Below are positions 34,918 through 48,348 of a stretch of DNA of 64,000 nucleotides, piece by piece. Positions within the stretch are counted from its first letter, which is position 1; the number at the start of each line of letters is the position of its first letter. This stretch comes from Enterobacter cancerogenus. GTDB lineage: Bacteria > Pseudomonadota > Gammaproteobacteria > Enterobacterales > Enterobacteriaceae. The stretch covers positions 2,666,001 to 2,730,000 of the forward strand of contig NZ_CP077290.1 of NCBI RefSeq assembly GCF_019047785.1, read 5' to 3'. The notes below the pieces were generated by a model. It was not told the DNA's origin. It saw only the letters and a program-made list of their open reading frames with translations, and searched no databases. Both the position numbers and the translations under genes were made by a program.

Positions 34918-37014
34918 ATGAACGCTTACCTACCTCTGTCCCTTATGATCTGTTGCGCCTTTGCGGCCACGGCGGCGGAACAGCCCGTCTGGAAAGCCAT
35001 TACGTTCGGGCAGTCTACCGATTTGAATTTTTCATCCAACGTCTTAGCGGAAAAAATCGGCGTTAACGATGTCACCCTTGACGGGAAAACGCTGACGTCG
35101 CAGGAGACGGCGGACCTGTCAAAACCGATTACGATCGAGAGCCGCGGCGGTAAAATTGCGAACGCCCACGACGGCTTAACGTTTTTCTACACCGAACTGC
35201 CGGCAAAAGAGAATTTCGTCTTACAGGCTACCGTTCGGGTAGATCAATTCGGCCCGGAAAACGGGGCCAAACCGGCGGCACAGGAAGGCGCGGGGCTTAT
35301 GGTGCGTGATATTCTCGGCGTGCCGCGCCAGCAGCCGCTAAAGGAAGGCTATGAGGAATTCCCGGCGGCGTCGAACCTGGTGATGAATGCCATCATGACG
35401 CAGGATAAAAAAGATCATCATCGGGTAAAACTGCAGGCCATAACGCGCGAGGGGATTTCGCATCCGTGGGGCGATGCCGGGGCGGCGATAAACAAGCAGA
35501 GCTACAAGGAAGAGATTGATATCACCCAGACGCCGGCATTCCGATTAAAACTGGTGCGCACTAATGACGGGTTTATCACCGCGTGGGCACCAGCAGACAG
35601 CGACGCGTGGGTGAGCAAAAGCGTGCCGCGCGCCGACCTGATCGCCGTGCAGAATCAAAACAGCTACTACGTGGGCTTCTTCGCCTCGCGGAATGCCAAA
35701 ATTACCGTCTCCGATGCCTCTCTCACCACCTCTGAAGCCAGTACGGTGGCCTCGGCCCCCTGGCAGGCAAAAGCCCTTCCCGTTGTGGTGCAGCGCGCCT
35801 CTGCCAGCAAAAGCGCCTCGGAACGCTATCTTGTTCAGGCACGAGCGAATTACGACGGCGTTTTCAGCGTCAGACAAAATGAAGTGGTGATCGGGAGTGA
35901 TAAACAGGTGAAAGCCGGTGAGATGTACGTCATTCCCACAACGTTGACGCAAAATGCGACTTTTAGCCTTACGTTTACCCCCACCAGCGGCACGCCCGTG
36001 CAGCAGGCGTTTAGCGTGGAAAAGGTGAACGGCATTGAGCCTGCGGTGATTCACGTTTCCCCTGAAGGCAAAGCAGACGGGCAGGGCACACCAGCATCCC
36101 CCATGGCTTTCGCCACCGCTATCAGTATGGTTTCGCCGGGCGGCAAGATTATCCTGGCGGCGGGAGATTATCCCCGGACTGAAATCCCGCTCACGGCCAG
36201 CGGCAGTGAGGGAAAAATGACCTTATTGCAGGCAGAAGGCAAAGCCGTCATTCATGGTTTGCTGGTGAATGCGAACTACTGGCACATCAAGGGCATTGAA
36301 ATCACGGATAAAAGCCTGCGGGTGCAGGGAAGCCACAATCTTATCGAAAAGGTTACGGCCTATCGCAACGACGATACCGGCATCCAGATCTCTTCCCCGG
36401 AAAATATTGGCCGCCCGCTGTGGGCCAGCTTCAATCGGGTCATCGATTCGGAATCCTGGGGCAATGAAGATCCCGGTAAAATCAACGCCGACGGGTTCGC
36501 GGTCAAAATGCGCGTCGGGGAGGGTAACCGGCTGGAGAACTGTTATGCCCACGACAACATCGACGATGGCTTTGACCTGTTCAACAAAATCGAAGATGGT
36601 GCCAACGGCGTTGTAACCATCGAAAATTCCCTTGCCTGCAACAACACCAGCAACGGGTTTAAACTCGGCGGTGAAGGACAGCCGGTGGCGCATGTCATCC
36701 GCAACAGTAAGGCCATCGGAAACCATCTGGACGGTTTTACCGACAACTTCAATCCGGGCGCGCTGGTGGTGGCCAATAACGTCGCGACAGACAATCAGCG
36801 TTTTAACTTTATCTTCCGGCCAAGCCCGTATGGCGATGCATCAACTCAGGGCGTTTTTACCGGCAATAAATCGGTCCGTACAGCGCCAGGCAAGTACGAC
36901 GATGCGGTGGTGGGGAATATTGATGCGACGAACTATTTTATCGTGAAAGGAGAGAGCGTGAACAATAGCGGAGAGAAGCTGCCAGATGGCGCTTCGCTTA
37001 TCACACAACGGTAA
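34918..37014 (+). CDS. pelX: Family PL9 pectate lyase, PelX-like, exported
   Basis: Predicted polygalacturonate lyase of 698 residues. A signal peptide of about 20 residues (MNAYLPLSLMICCAFAATAA) directs export. Residues 25-370 form N-terminal beta-sandwich-like domains and 375-690 a parallel beta-helix starting IHVSPEGKADGQGTPASP. PL9 landmarks are intact: calcium ligands Asp525 (NADGFAVK) and Asp549, Asp550, Asp553 (DDGFD), and the catalytic base Lys582 in NGFKLGG. The size and N-terminus resemble the periplasmic exopolygalacturonate lyase PelX of Dickeya rather than secreted PelL. AGGAG lies 6 nt before the ATG. It stands alone between glmU and atpC, an accessory insertion compared with E. 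coli. Exo or endo action cannot be read from sequence. Confidence 0.87.
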   Translation: MNAYLPLSLMICCAFAATAAEQPVWKAITFGQSTDLNFSSNVLAEKIGVNDVTLDGKTLTSQETADLSKPITIESRGGKIANAHDGLTFFYTELPAKENFVLQATVRVDQFGPENGAKPAAQEGAGLMVRDILGVPRQQPLKEGYEEFPAASNLVMNAIMTQDKKDHHRVKLQAITREGISHPWGDAGAAINKQSYKEEIDITQTPAFRLKLVRTNDGFITAWAPADSDAWVSKSVPRADLIAVQNQNSYYVGFFASRNAKITVSDASLTTSEASTVASAPWQAKALPVVVQRASASKSASERYLVQARANYDGVFSVRQNEVVIGSDKQVKAGEMYVIPTTLTQNATFSLTFTPTSGTPVQQAFSVEKVNGIEPAVIHVSPEGKADGQGTPASPMAFATAISMVSPGGKIILAAGDYPRTEIPLTASGSEGKMTLLQAEGKAVIHGLLVNANYWHIKGIEITDKSLRVQGSHNLIEKVTAYRNDDTGIQISSPENIGRPLWASFNRVIDSESWGNEDPGKINADGFAVKMRVGEGNRLENCYAHDNIDDGFDLFNKIEDGANGVVTIENSLACNNTSNGFKLGGEGQPVAHVIRNSKAIGNHLDGFTDNFNPGALVVANNVATDNQRFNFIFRPSPYGDASTQGVFTGNKSVRTAPGKYDDAVVGNIDATNYFIVKGESVNNSGEKLPDGASLITQR

Positions 37015-37025
37015 GCACGGCGCCA
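36987..37025. repeat. REP-like palindrome at the end of the pectate lyase gene
   Basis: TGGCGCTTCGCTTA and TAAGCACGGCGCCA flank the last codons and stop of the gene. The stem shares the GGCGC...GCTTA core of the other REP units here. It may end both the lyase transcript and the opposing small-ORF transcript. Confidence 0.65.
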
Positions 37026-37041
37026 CTCGGCATTCAGCGGA

Positions 37042-37113
37042 TTAGTGGTTGAACGTACCGAAAGAAACGTTCATGTTGCTGAAAAGGGCGATGATTTTGT
37101 TGATCAGTTTCAT
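37042..37113 (-). CDS. Candidate 23-residue small protein
   Basis: An unannotated small ORF: ATG at 37113, TAA at 37042-37044. The ribosome site AGGA (37121-37124) stands 7 nt before the ATG, an ideal spacing. The peptide starts MKLINKIIALFSNMN and ends VSFGTFNH; the first half is a potential amphipathic helix and the charge is net positive. Two CRP-like palindromes lie upstream and the atp terminator isolates it from atpC, so it would be its own transcript. Family unknown; the N-terminus loosely recalls the CRP-controlled small protein AzuC, but no homology is claimed. Confidence 0.5.
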   Translation of the reverse strand: MKLINKIIALFSNMNVSFGTFNH

Positions 37114-37143
37114 GATGGCATCCTGATTTATTAAGGTTTATTT

Positions 37144-37159
37144 TGTGACACACTTCACA
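37144..37159. promoter_or_regulatory. CRP-like site, proximal
   Basis: TGTGACACACTTCACA: perfect TGTGA-N6-TCACA. It lies 31 bp before the small-ORF start on the minus strand and could also overlap its promoter or be an FNR-like/CRP repressing site. Confidence 0.65.
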
Positions 37160-37201
37160 AAAAAGAAGTCTACGCCTCAATTTTTAACCGATCAACTTTT
37201 T

Positions 37202-37217
37202 TGTGATGTAAATCACA
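37202..37217. promoter_or_regulatory. CRP-like site, distal
   Basis: TGTGATGTAAATCACA: perfect TGTGA-N6-TCACA with AT-rich flanks, close to full CRP consensus. Centre is 58 bp from the proximal site. No other leftward or rightward gene start is nearby except the 23-codon ORF. Confidence 0.75.
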
Positions 37218-37265
37218 AAATAATAAAACACCTTTTCATTTTCGCTTTTTCTGAAACGAAGGCAT

Positions 37266-37299
37266 AAAAAAAGCCAGTCTGGTTGCCAGACTGGCTTTT
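37266..37299 (-). terminator. atp operon terminator
   Basis: Minus strand: AAAAGCCAGTCTGG, loop CAA, CCAGACTGGCTTTT followed by further T. A 14-bp stem starting 19 nt after the atpC stop. Confidence 0.95.
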
Positions 37300-37317
37300 G
37301 TGCTTTTCAAGCCGGTG

Positions 37318-37737
37318 TTACATCGCTTTTTTGGTCAACTCGATAACGCGCAGTTTGGCGATCGCTTTGGCCAGCTCCGCAGACGCCTGAGCGTAATCCA
37401 CGTCACCATGAGAGCTGCTAATGTGCTCTTCAGCCTTACGCTTCGATTCCAGGGCTCGTGCTTCGTCGAGATCCTGGCCACGAATAGCGGTATCGGCCAG
37501 AACGGTCACACTGCCAGGCTGCACTTCGAGAATGCCGCCGGACAGATAGATAAACTCTTCGTGACCGAACTGTTTAACGATGCGGATCATACCAGGCTTA
37601 ATGGCGGTGAGCAGCGGTGCGTGACCCGGGAAAATACCCAGTTCACCTTCACTACCCGTTACCTGGATTTTTTCGACCAGACCAGAGAACATTTGTTGCT
37701 CTGCGCTGACGACGTCCAGGTGGTAAGTCATTGCCAT
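37318..37737 (-). CDS. atpC: ATP synthase epsilon subunit
   Basis: F1 central stalk subunit that couples rotation and inhibits ATP hydrolysis. It has 139 residues: beta-sandwich ([40 protein letters not shown]) and a C-terminal helical hairpin. The initial MAMTYHL follows E. coli. Last gene of atpIBEFHAGDC, 20 nt after atpD. Confidence 0.98.
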   Translation of the reverse strand: MAMTYHLDVVSAEQQMFSGLVEKIQVTGSEGELGIFPGHAPLLTAIKPGMIRIVKQFGHEEFIYLSGGILEVQPGSVTVLADTAIRGQDLDEARALESKRKAEEHISSSHGDVDYAQASAELAKAIAKLRVIELTKKAM

Positions 37738-37757
37738 ATCACCCTCCGATTAAGGCG

Positions 37758-40030
<2,273 letters not shown>

Positions 40031-40081
40031 GAGCTTCTCCTCAATGCCTGGCGGCTTGTCGTGAGACAAGCCGCCGGACGA

Positions 40082-41623
40082 TTACCAGGACTGGGTTGCT
40101 TTGAAGGAATCGAGGATAGCTTTCAGCTTGCCTTCGATTTCATCGTTATAGCCACCGGACTGGTTGATCTCTTGCATCAGCGGAGCGTGATCACGGTCGA
40201 CGTAAGCCAGCAGAGCGGCTTCGAAGCTACCGATTTTCGCCAGTTCCACATCTTCGAGGTAACCGCGTTCAGCCGCGAACAGAACCAGACCCTGCTGAGC
40301 AACAGACATAGGGGCGTACTGTTTCTGCTTCAGCAGCTCGGTCACTTTCTGACCGTGGCTCAGCTGTTTACGGGTTGCTTCGTCCAGATCGGATGCGAAC
40401 TGAGAGAACGCAGCCAGTTCACGATACTGTGCCAGCGCGGTACGGATACCACCGGACAGTTTCTTGATGATCTTGGTCTGAGCAGCACCACCAACACGGG
40501 ATACCGAGATACCTGGGTTAACTGCCGGACGAATACCGGAGTTAAACAGGTTGGTTTCCAGGAAGATCTGACCATCGGTAATGGAGATTACGTTGGTCGG
40601 AACGAACGCAGAAACGTCACCCGCCTGGGTTTCAATGATCGGCAGTGCGGTCAGAGAGCCCGTTTTACCCTTCACTTCACCTTTGGTGAAGTTCTCGACG
40701 TATTCCGCGTTAACGCGGGAAGCACGCTCCAGCAGACGAGAGTGGAGGTAGAATACGTCGCCCGGGAATGCTTCACGTCCAGGTGGACGACGGAGCAGCA
40801 GGGAAACCTGACGATAAGCAACAGCCTGTTTAGACAGGTCATCGTATACGATCAGTGCATCTTCACCGCGGTCACGGAAGTATTCGCCCATTGCGCAACC
40901 GGCGTAAGGTGCCAGGTATTGCAGTGCAGCTGATTCAGACGCGGTCGCTACAACAACGATGGTGTTAGACAGTGCGCCGTGCTCTTCCAGTTTACGAACC
41001 ACGTTAGAAATGGTGGACGCTTTCTGGCCGATAGCCACGTACACGCATTTGATGCCGGAGTCACGCTGGTTGATGATGGCATCGATAGCCATCGCGGTTT
41101 TACCGGTCTGACGGTCGCCGATGATCAGTTCACGCTGACCACGACCGATTGGGATCATGGCATCAACGGACTTATAGCCAGTCTGTACTGGCTGATCAAC
41201 GGACTGACGGTCGATAACGCCCGGTGCGATAACTTCGATTGGGGAGAAGCCATCGTGCTCAACCGGACCTTTACCGTCGATTGGTGCACCCAGGGTGTTC
41301 ACCACGCGGCCCAGCAGGCCACGGCCAACCGGCACTTCCAGGATACGGCCAGTACACTTAACCTTCATGCCTTCGGCGAGGTCAGCGTATGGACCCATAA
41401 CTACAGCACCTACGGAGTCGCGCTCCAGGTTCAGTGCGATAGCGTAACGGTTACCCGGCAGGGAAATCATCTCACCCTGCATACAATCGGCCAGGCCGTG
41501 GATGCGGATAACACCGTCACTTACAGAAACAATAGTACCTTCGTTATGAGCTTCGCTCACAACATTGAACTGAGCAATGCGCTGCTTGATCAGTTCGCTG
41601 ATTTCGGTGGAATTCAGTTGCAT
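40082..41623 (-). CDS. atpA: ATP synthase alpha subunit
   Basis: Regulatory nucleotide-binding subunit of F1, 513 residues. Walker A is GDRQTGKT (about 169-176), the family signature [17 protein letters not shown] is near residue 363, and the N-terminal crown domain begins [16 protein letters not shown]. 12 nt after atpH. Confidence 0.98.
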   Translation of the reverse strand: MQLNSTEISELIKQRIAQFNVVSEAHNEGTIVSVSDGVIRIHGLADCMQGEMISLPGNRYAIALNLERDSVGAVVMGPYADLAEGMKVKCTGRILEVPVGRGLLGRVVNTLGAPIDGKGPVEHDGFSPIEVIAPGVIDRQSVDQPVQTGYKSVDAMIPIGRGQRELIIGDRQTGKTAMAIDAIINQRDSGIKCVYVAIGQKASTISNVVRKLEEHGALSNTIVVVATASESAALQYLAPYAGCAMGEYFRDRGEDALIVYDDLSKQAVAYRQVSLLLRRPPGREAFPGDVFYLHSRLLERASRVNAEYVENFTKGEVKGKTGSLTALPIIETQAGDVSAFVPTNVISITDGQIFLETNLFNSGIRPAVNPGISVSRVGGAAQTKIIKKLSGGIRTALAQYRELAAFSQFASDLDEATRKQLSHGQKVTELLKQKQYAPMSVAQQGLVLFAAERGYLEDVELAKIGSFEAALLAYVDRDHAPLMQEINQSGGYNDEIEGKLKAILDSFKATQSW

Positions 41624-41635
41624 GCTCCAGTCCCC

Positions 41636-42169
41636 TTAAGACTGCAAGACGTCTGCAAGGCGTTCAAGACGGCCGCGTACGCTACCATCAATGACCATAT
41701 CACCCGAGCGGATGATTACGCCTGCCATTACAGACTTATCGATTTTGCAATTCAGCTTAACTTTGCGTGACAGACGTTTTTCCATCGCGGCGGTGATTTT
41801 CGCAAGCTGTTCTTCACTCAGTTCCGTGGCAGAAGTGACTTCAACTTCGGCAGTGGCTTCACTGAGCGCACGTAAGTGCTCAAACTGCTCGAGAACATCC
41901 GGGAGCACACGGAGACGACCATTTTCTGCCATGACCTTAATCAGGTTCTGGCCGTTGGCATCCAGTTGCTCTCCGCACACGGCGATAAACGACGCGGCGA
42001 GAGTATCAGGCGCTAATGCACCGGACAGCAACTCAGCCATTTGTTCGTTTTTCGTTACCTCAGCGGCAAACGCCAGCATATCCTGCCAGCGATCGACATT
42101 TTGGTGTTCGACAGCAAAGTCAAAAGCTGCTTTGGCGTAGGGGCGAGCTACCGTAACAAATTCAGACAT
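41636..42169 (-). CDS. atpH: ATP synthase delta subunit
   Basis: Connects the F1 head to the peripheral stalk. 177 residues: N-terminal six-helix bundle ([19 protein letters not shown]) and the C-terminal signature [26 protein letters not shown]. 14 nt after atpF. Confidence 0.98.
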   Translation of the reverse strand: MSEFVTVARPYAKAAFDFAVEHQNVDRWQDMLAFAAEVTKNEQMAELLSGALAPDTLAASFIAVCGEQLDANGQNLIKVMAENGRLRVLPDVLEQFEHLRALSEATAEVEVTSATELSEEQLAKITAAMEKRLSRKVKLNCKIDKSVMAGVIIRSGDMVIDGSVRGRLERLADVLQS

Positions 42170-42183
42170 CAGCCCCTCCCTCC

Positions 42184-42654
42184 TTACAGTTCAGCGACAA
42201 GTTTGTCCACGATGTCGCTGTTAGCAGCTTCATCCACGGAACGTTCGATGATCTTCTCGGCGCCAGCAACAGCCAGAATCGCAACCTGCTTACGCAGTTC
42301 TTCACGAGCACGTTTACGCTCAGCTTCAATTTCAGCCTGAGCCTGTGTCACGATCTTAGTACGTTCCTGTTCTGCTTCAGCTTTGGCTTCGTCCAGGATC
42401 TGAGCACGGCGCTTGTTGGCCTGTTCAATGATTACCTGAGCTTCAGCTTTCGCTTTTTTCAGCTGGTCTGTCGCGTTGGCCTGTGCAAGGTCCAAATCTT
42501 TCTTAGCGCGTTCTGCGGAAGCCAGACCGTCAGCAATTTCTTTCTGACGTTTTTCGATGGCAGCCATTAAAGGCGGCCATACATACTTCATGCAGAACCA
42601 GACAAAGAGAATAAACGCGATGGCCTGGCCGAGGATTGTTGCGTTCATGTTCAC
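42184..42654 (-). CDS. atpF: ATP synthase b subunit
   Basis: Peripheral stalk dimer, 156 residues. One N-terminal membrane helix ([27 protein letters not shown]) is followed by a long charged Ala-rich coiled coil. An ORF start two codons before the MNATILG-like sequence (MNMN) matches E. coli length. 48 nt after atpE. Confidence 0.98.
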   Translation of the reverse strand: MNMNATILGQAIAFILFVWFCMKYVWPPLMAAIEKRQKEIADGLASAERAKKDLDLAQANATDQLKKAKAEAQVIIEQANKRRAQILDEAKAEAEQERTKIVTQAQAEIEAERKRAREELRKQVAILAVAGAEKIIERSVDEAANSDIVDKLVAEL

Positions 42655-42670
42655 AGCACAATACCTCTTA

Positions 42671-42960
<290 letters not shown>

Positions 42961-42991
42961 TCAATTAAAACGTAGTAGTGTTGGTAAAAAA

Positions 42992-44196
<1,205 letters not shown>

Positions 44197-44812
44197 CACG
44201 TTTTTACTCCTGCTCCCTTCGAGGTATGCCGCGTGTCGTATAAAACGTCCTTTAAGGCTCAGAGTCAAGCATCAAAAAGCGGTCAAATTATACGGTGCGC
44301 ACCCGTGATTTCAAACATTAAGTAGCGAAATGGTGAATAAATGTTTAAATATTTTTCCCCACCGCTATTTTTTAACTTTTGATGAAAGCATCGACCTTCG
44401 GACAAAACTGCAAACCGCGCGAAAACGTTGGTGATAAAGCGTGCACGCGATCACAAAATACACATTTGCGATAAGGGGGTTTTTATCAAAGCGGTAAATC
44501 GCTTTATGTCATCCTTATGAAATTAAAGATAAAATATCGCAACTTTTTCCAAAACAACCCCATATACAACAAAAACCTTTTATTGACATTCTTAATAAAA
44601 ATTTAACATCGCATTTTGGTTGCCTCAGCCTACTTTTAGCAGGCTGATATTTTCAGTGTTGACTATTTTCTGACTGAACCACAGGGGTAAAGTTAAACGT
44701 AAGAAAATCCTTAGTAACAACATGGTTAAATTAGCACCGCTTAAATCGTCTTCGACGTGCTCGTTTTTAACACAACCAGAACAGCACAAATTCCACAATA
44801 TTAATTAAATTT
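44197..44812. promoter_or_regulatory. atp operon promoter region
   Basis: About 600 bp without a credible gene between atpI and rsmG. On the minus strand the main promoter is -35 TTGAAA (44314-44309), 16-bp spacer, -10 TATAAT (44292-44287). A weaker second set is TTGACT (44268-44263) and TTTTAT (44245-44240). The remainder (44320-44812) is AT-rich with a short hairpin AAAGCG-loop-CGCTTT at 44488-44505. Confidence 0.82.
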
Positions 44813-45436
44813 TTAAACTTTATTTGGTGTAATAATCACCAGGTGACGCTCCCCGTCGAGATGAGGAACGCGGAGTTTTTCGATTGATTCCACAGCAAAT
44901 CCTTCCGGCAGCTGTTCAATTTCGTCCTCGGGCACCAGCCCCTTCAGGGCATAAAAACGGCCCTCGACGGCAGGCAGATGCTTGCACCAGCTCACCATAT
45001 CGTTCAACGAAGCAAAGGCGCGGCTAATGACGCCGTCAAACGGCGGTTCTGCCGGAAACGCCTCTACCCTGCTCTGCACGGGCGTAATGTTCTCAAGCTT
45101 CAGTTCATGCTGAACCTGGCGTAAGAAGCGAATACGCTTACCCAGGCTGTCCAGCAGCGTGAAATGACTTTCAGGACGGACAATGGACAGCGGGATCCCC
45201 GGCAGGCCCGGCCCGGTGCCCACATCGATAAAGCGCGCGCCCTTCAGATACGGGGCCACAACAATGCTGTCGAGGATATGGCGAATCAGCATCTCGTTGG
45301 GATCGCGTACGGACGTCAGGTTGTACGCTTTGTTCCATTTGTTCAGCATATCGACATAGGCCACCAGCTGATTTTTCTGGTGATCGGTGAGCGAAATACC
45401 TGCTTCATCCAGCAGACGAGAGAGTTTATTGAGCAC
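44813..45436 (-). CDS. rsmG: 16S rRNA m7G527 methyltransferase RsmG
   Basis: Methylates N7 of G527 in 16S rRNA using S-adenosylmethionine; loss gives low-level streptomycin resistance. 207 residues, GTG start ([13 protein letters not shown]). The SAM motif is [20 protein letters not shown] (about 69-88). It follows mnmG on the same strand, with a BIME between. Confidence 0.97.
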   Translation of the reverse strand: MLNKLSRLLDEAGISLTDHQKNQLVAYVDMLNKWNKAYNLTSVRDPNEMLIRHILDSIVVAPYLKGARFIDVGTGPGLPGIPLSIVRPESHFTLLDSLGKRIRFLRQVQHELKLENITPVQSRVEAFPAEPPFDGVISRAFASLNDMVSWCKHLPAVEGRFYALKGLVPEDEIEQLPEGFAVESIEKLRVPHLDGERHLVIITPNKV

Positions 45437-45460
45437 GGTGAATACCTGTTGGAAAACTTA

Positions 45461-45530
45461 GGTGGCGGGGGGCGCTTCGCTTACCCACCCTACGGGTTCA
45501 GTAGGCCCGGTAAGCGCAGCGCCACCGGGC
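45461..45530. repeat. BIME between mnmG and rsmG
   Basis: GGTGGCGGGGGGCGCTTCGC...TTACCCACC and GTAGGCCCGGTAAGCGCAGC...GCCACCGGGC, two inverted REP units within the mnmG-rsmG transcript. Confidence 0.87.
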
Positions 45531-45543
45531 AATGTTCTGGGCA

Positions 45544-47433
45544 TTACGCGCTGCGGCGCAGCATACCCTGCTTTTTCAACCACACCAGCAGAATTGAAAT
45601 TGCCGCAGGCGTGACGCCGGAGATACGGGATGCCTGGCCGATCGACACAGGTTTATGATCGTTCAGTTTGGCGATCACTTCGTTGGAAAGGCCGGTCACC
45701 TGACGATAGTCCAGCATTTCCGGCAGCAGCGTGTTTTCGTTACGCTGCTGTTTTTCGATCTCATCCTGCTGACGCGCGATGTAACCTTCGTATTTCACCT
45801 GAATTTCGACCTGCTCGGCCGCTTCGGCGTCATCCAGACCCGGTGCAAACGCCGTCAGGTTAACCAGGCTTTCGTACGTCATCTCAGGACGACGCAGCAG
45901 ATCTTCCCCGCTGGCTTCACGGGAGAGAGGCGCAGTTAAGTGAGTATTCACTTCAGCAGCTGTTTCTGCCTGCGGATTCACCCAGGTCGTTTTCAGACGC
46001 TGGCGTTCACGCTCGATGCGTTCCAGCTTCTCGTTGAAGCGCGCCCAGCGTTCGTCATCCACCAGACCCAGCTCGCGGCCCATCTCGGTCAGTCGCAGAT
46101 CGGCATTATCTTCACGCAGCATCAGGCGATATTCCGCACGGGAGGTAAACATGCGGTACGGCTCTTTGGTACCCAGCGTACACAGGTCATCGACCAGCAC
46201 GCCCAGATAAGCCTGAGAACGGCCTGGCGCCCAGCCCTCTTTCTCAGCAGAGAAGCGCGCGGCGTTCAGACCCGCAAGCAGCCCCTGTGCTGCAGCCTCT
46301 TCGTAGCCGGTGGTGCCGTTGATCTGACCTGCGAAGAACAGGCCCTGGATGAATTTGCTCTCCAGAGTGGGCTTCAGGTCACGCGGATCGAAGAAATCGT
46401 ACTCAATAGCGTAGCCAGGACGGACGATTTTCGCGTTCTCCATGCCCTGCATTGAGCGAACAATTTGCATCTGGACATCGAACGGCAGGCTGGTGGAGAT
46501 GCCGTTCGGGTAAATTTCGTTAGAGGTCAGCCCTTCCGGCTCCAGGAAGATCTGGTGCTGGTTGCGATCGGCAAAGCGCATCACCTTGTCTTCGATCGAC
46601 GGGCAGTAGCGTGGGCCGATCCCTTCGATCACGCCAGCGTACATTGGGCTGCGATCGAGGTTATTACGGATCACGTCATGGGTTTTTTCGTTGGTATGCG
46701 TGATGTAGCACGGTACCTGCTGCGGATGTTGCGCCGCATTGCCCATAAACGAGAAGACCGGCATCGGGTTATCGCCATGCTGCTGAGCCAGCACGCTGAA
46801 ATCGATAGTGCGCGCGTCAATACGCGGCGGTGTGCCAGTTTTAAGGCGGCTGACGCGCAGCGGCAGCTCGCGCAGACGGCGAGACAGCGGGATCGACGGC
46901 GGATCGCCAGCACGGCCACCGCTGTAGTTATCCAGACCGATGTGAATTTTGCCGTCCAGGAATGTCCCGACGGTCAGCACGACGGCTTTGGCGCGGAATT
47001 TCAGCCCCATCTGGGTTACGGCACCCACGACGCGATCGTTCTCAACGATAAGATCTTCAACCGCCTGCTGGAAGATCATCAGGTTCGGCTGGTTCTCCAG
47101 CGCGGTGCGTACGGCCTGACGGTAAAGCACGCGATCCGCCTGTGCACGGGTGGCACGAACGGCCGGGCCTTTACTTGCGTTTAGTATCCTAAACTGGATG
47201 CCTGCCTGATCGATCGCTTTCGCCATCAGGCCGCCAAGTGCATCCACTTCTTTTACCAGGTGTCCTTTCCCAATGCCGCCAATCGCCGGATTACAGGACA
47301 TTTGTCCCAGCGTGTCGATATTGTGTGTCAAAAGCAGGGTCTGTTGACCCATGCGCGCTGCGGCCATTGCAGCCTCAGTGCCTGCGTGACCCCCGCCAAT
47401 GATGATGACGTCGAAAGGATCCTGATAAAACAT
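45544..47433 (-). CDS. mnmG: tRNA uridine 5-carboxymethylaminomethyl modification enzyme MnmG
   Basis: FAD-dependent partner of MnmE in wobble uridine modification. I start at [20 protein letters not shown] (629 residues, E. coli length) rather than 22 codons upstream. The FAD motif is [10 protein letters not shown] (13-22), with the family blocks [22 protein letters not shown] and [13 protein letters not shown] and a C-terminal helical tRNA/MnmE-binding domain. It lies next to oriC, which its promoter activity influences in E. coli. Confidence 0.98.
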   Translation of the reverse strand: MFYQDPFDVIIIGGGHAGTEAAMAAARMGQQTLLLTHNIDTLGQMSCNPAIGGIGKGHLVKEVDALGGLMAKAIDQAGIQFRILNASKGPAVRATRAQADRVLYRQAVRTALENQPNLMIFQQAVEDLIVENDRVVGAVTQMGLKFRAKAVVLTVGTFLDGKIHIGLDNYSGGRAGDPPSIPLSRRLRELPLRVSRLKTGTPPRIDARTIDFSVLAQQHGDNPMPVFSFMGNAAQHPQQVPCYITHTNEKTHDVIRNNLDRSPMYAGVIEGIGPRYCPSIEDKVMRFADRNQHQIFLEPEGLTSNEIYPNGISTSLPFDVQMQIVRSMQGMENAKIVRPGYAIEYDFFDPRDLKPTLESKFIQGLFFAGQINGTTGYEEAAAQGLLAGLNAARFSAEKEGWAPGRSQAYLGVLVDDLCTLGTKEPYRMFTSRAEYRLMLREDNADLRLTEMGRELGLVDDERWARFNEKLERIERERQRLKTTWVNPQAETAAEVNTHLTAPLSREASGEDLLRRPEMTYESLVNLTAFAPGLDDAEAAEQVEIQVKYEGYIARQQDEIEKQQRNENTLLPEMLDYRQVTGLSNEVIAKLNDHKPVSIGQASRISGVTPAAISILLVWLKKQGMLRRSA

Positions 47434-47522
47434 GGTGGTCTGCCTCGCGTAAAGCGGTATGAAAAATGGATTGAAGCCCGGGCCGTGGATTCTACTCAAC
47501 TTTAGTCTTTCGAGAAAGCATT

Positions 47523-47792
47523 GGGATCCTGGGCTATTAAAAAGAAGATCTTTTTATTTAGAGATCTGTTCTATTGTGATCTCTTATTAGGATCGCGGAC
47601 CTTTGTGGATAAGCCCGATCTCACGAAGAAGATCATGCGTTTAAGAAGGATCGTTAGCTGTGAATGATCGGTGATCCTGGACCGTATAAGCTGGGATCAG
47701 ATCGCGTATTTATCCACAGCTCAAAAACGAAGCAGCGGTTGTTATTTGGATAACTACCGGTTAATACGAGCTTTTAACCAGAGTTATCCACA
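47523..47792. other. oriC: Chromosomal replication origin oriC
   Basis: Located between mnmG and mioC as in E. coli. The unwinding element has three 13-mers: L GATCTTTTTATTT (47547-47559), M GATCTGTTCTATT (47563-47575), R GATCTCTTATTAG (47578-47590). DnaA boxes: R1 TGTGGATAA (47604-47612), R2 TTATCCACA (47710-47718), R3 TTTGGATAA (47745-47753), R4 TTATCCACA (47784-47792). GATC sites are dense. An IHF-like site GATCATGCGTTTA lies at about 47631-47643. R2 is full consensus here, unlike E. coli TTATACACA. Confidence 0.97.
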
Positions 47793-47808
47793 TCTGTTTG
47801 CGCGATCT

Positions 47809-48258
47809 TTAATCGTTTTTGAGTAAATTTTTCCAGTCACCCAGCCAGATCTCGGCTGGATCCTCAGGAATGTCATGATCGAGGATGTTGATCTTGAGCG
47901 TTTCGCCCACCTTTTTTGCACCGCAGGCGGTCACTGCGGCTTCGACTTTCTCTATTGCGCCACAGAAGGTGTCATATTCGCGGCTGCCGATCCCGATTGC
48001 ACCGAAACGGACGCGTGAGAGATCGGGCTGCTGTTCCAGCAGGTCGTCATATAAAGGTTGCAGGTTATCCGGCAGATCGCCCGCACCGTGCGTAGAGGTG
48101 ATCAGCAGCCAGACCCCATCAGCCGGGAGGTCGTCAAGCAATGGTCCGTGGAGCGTTTCCGTGGAAAACCCCGCGTCTTCCAGCTTTTCAGCCAGATGCT
48201 CTGCAACATATTCGGCACCGCCAAGGGTGCTGCCGCTGATAAGAGTAATGTCCGCCAT
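47809..48258 (-). CDS. mioC: Flavodoxin MioC
   Basis: FMN-binding flavodoxin of 149 residues, linked in vitro to biotin synthase activity. The FMN phosphate loop is ISGSTLGGAEYVAE (8-21); TSTHGAGDLPDN and GSREYDTFCGA follow. Transcription from its promoter runs leftward into oriC and can affect initiation. A DnaA box-like TTTTCCACA lies upstream. Confidence 0.96.
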   Translation of the reverse strand: MADITLISGSTLGGAEYVAEHLAEKLEDAGFSTETLHGPLLDDLPADGVWLLITSTHGAGDLPDNLQPLYDDLLEQQPDLSRVRFGAIGIGSREYDTFCGAIEKVEAAVTACGAKKVGETLKINILDHDIPEDPAEIWLGDWKNLLKND

Positions 48259-48318
48259 TGATCGCTCGCTCAGATTAAGAGGCGGACATTGTACGCTGTG
48301 AACGAGCTGGGATCTACC

Positions 48319-48327
48319 TGTGGAAAA
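48319..48327 (-). promoter_or_regulatory. DnaA box-like site upstream of mioC
   Basis: TTTTCCACA on the minus strand, one base from the TTATCCACA consensus, 60 bp before the mioC start. DnaA repression of mioC is known in E. coli. Confidence 0.55.
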
Positions 48328-48348
48328 TGTGGGAATGAATTTGCCCGA

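Noticed and set aside
44518..44607. 29-codon ORF starting MKLKIKYRNFF in the atp promoter gap
   Set aside because: No Shine-Dalgarno sequence, very AT-rich and no promoter-terminator context.
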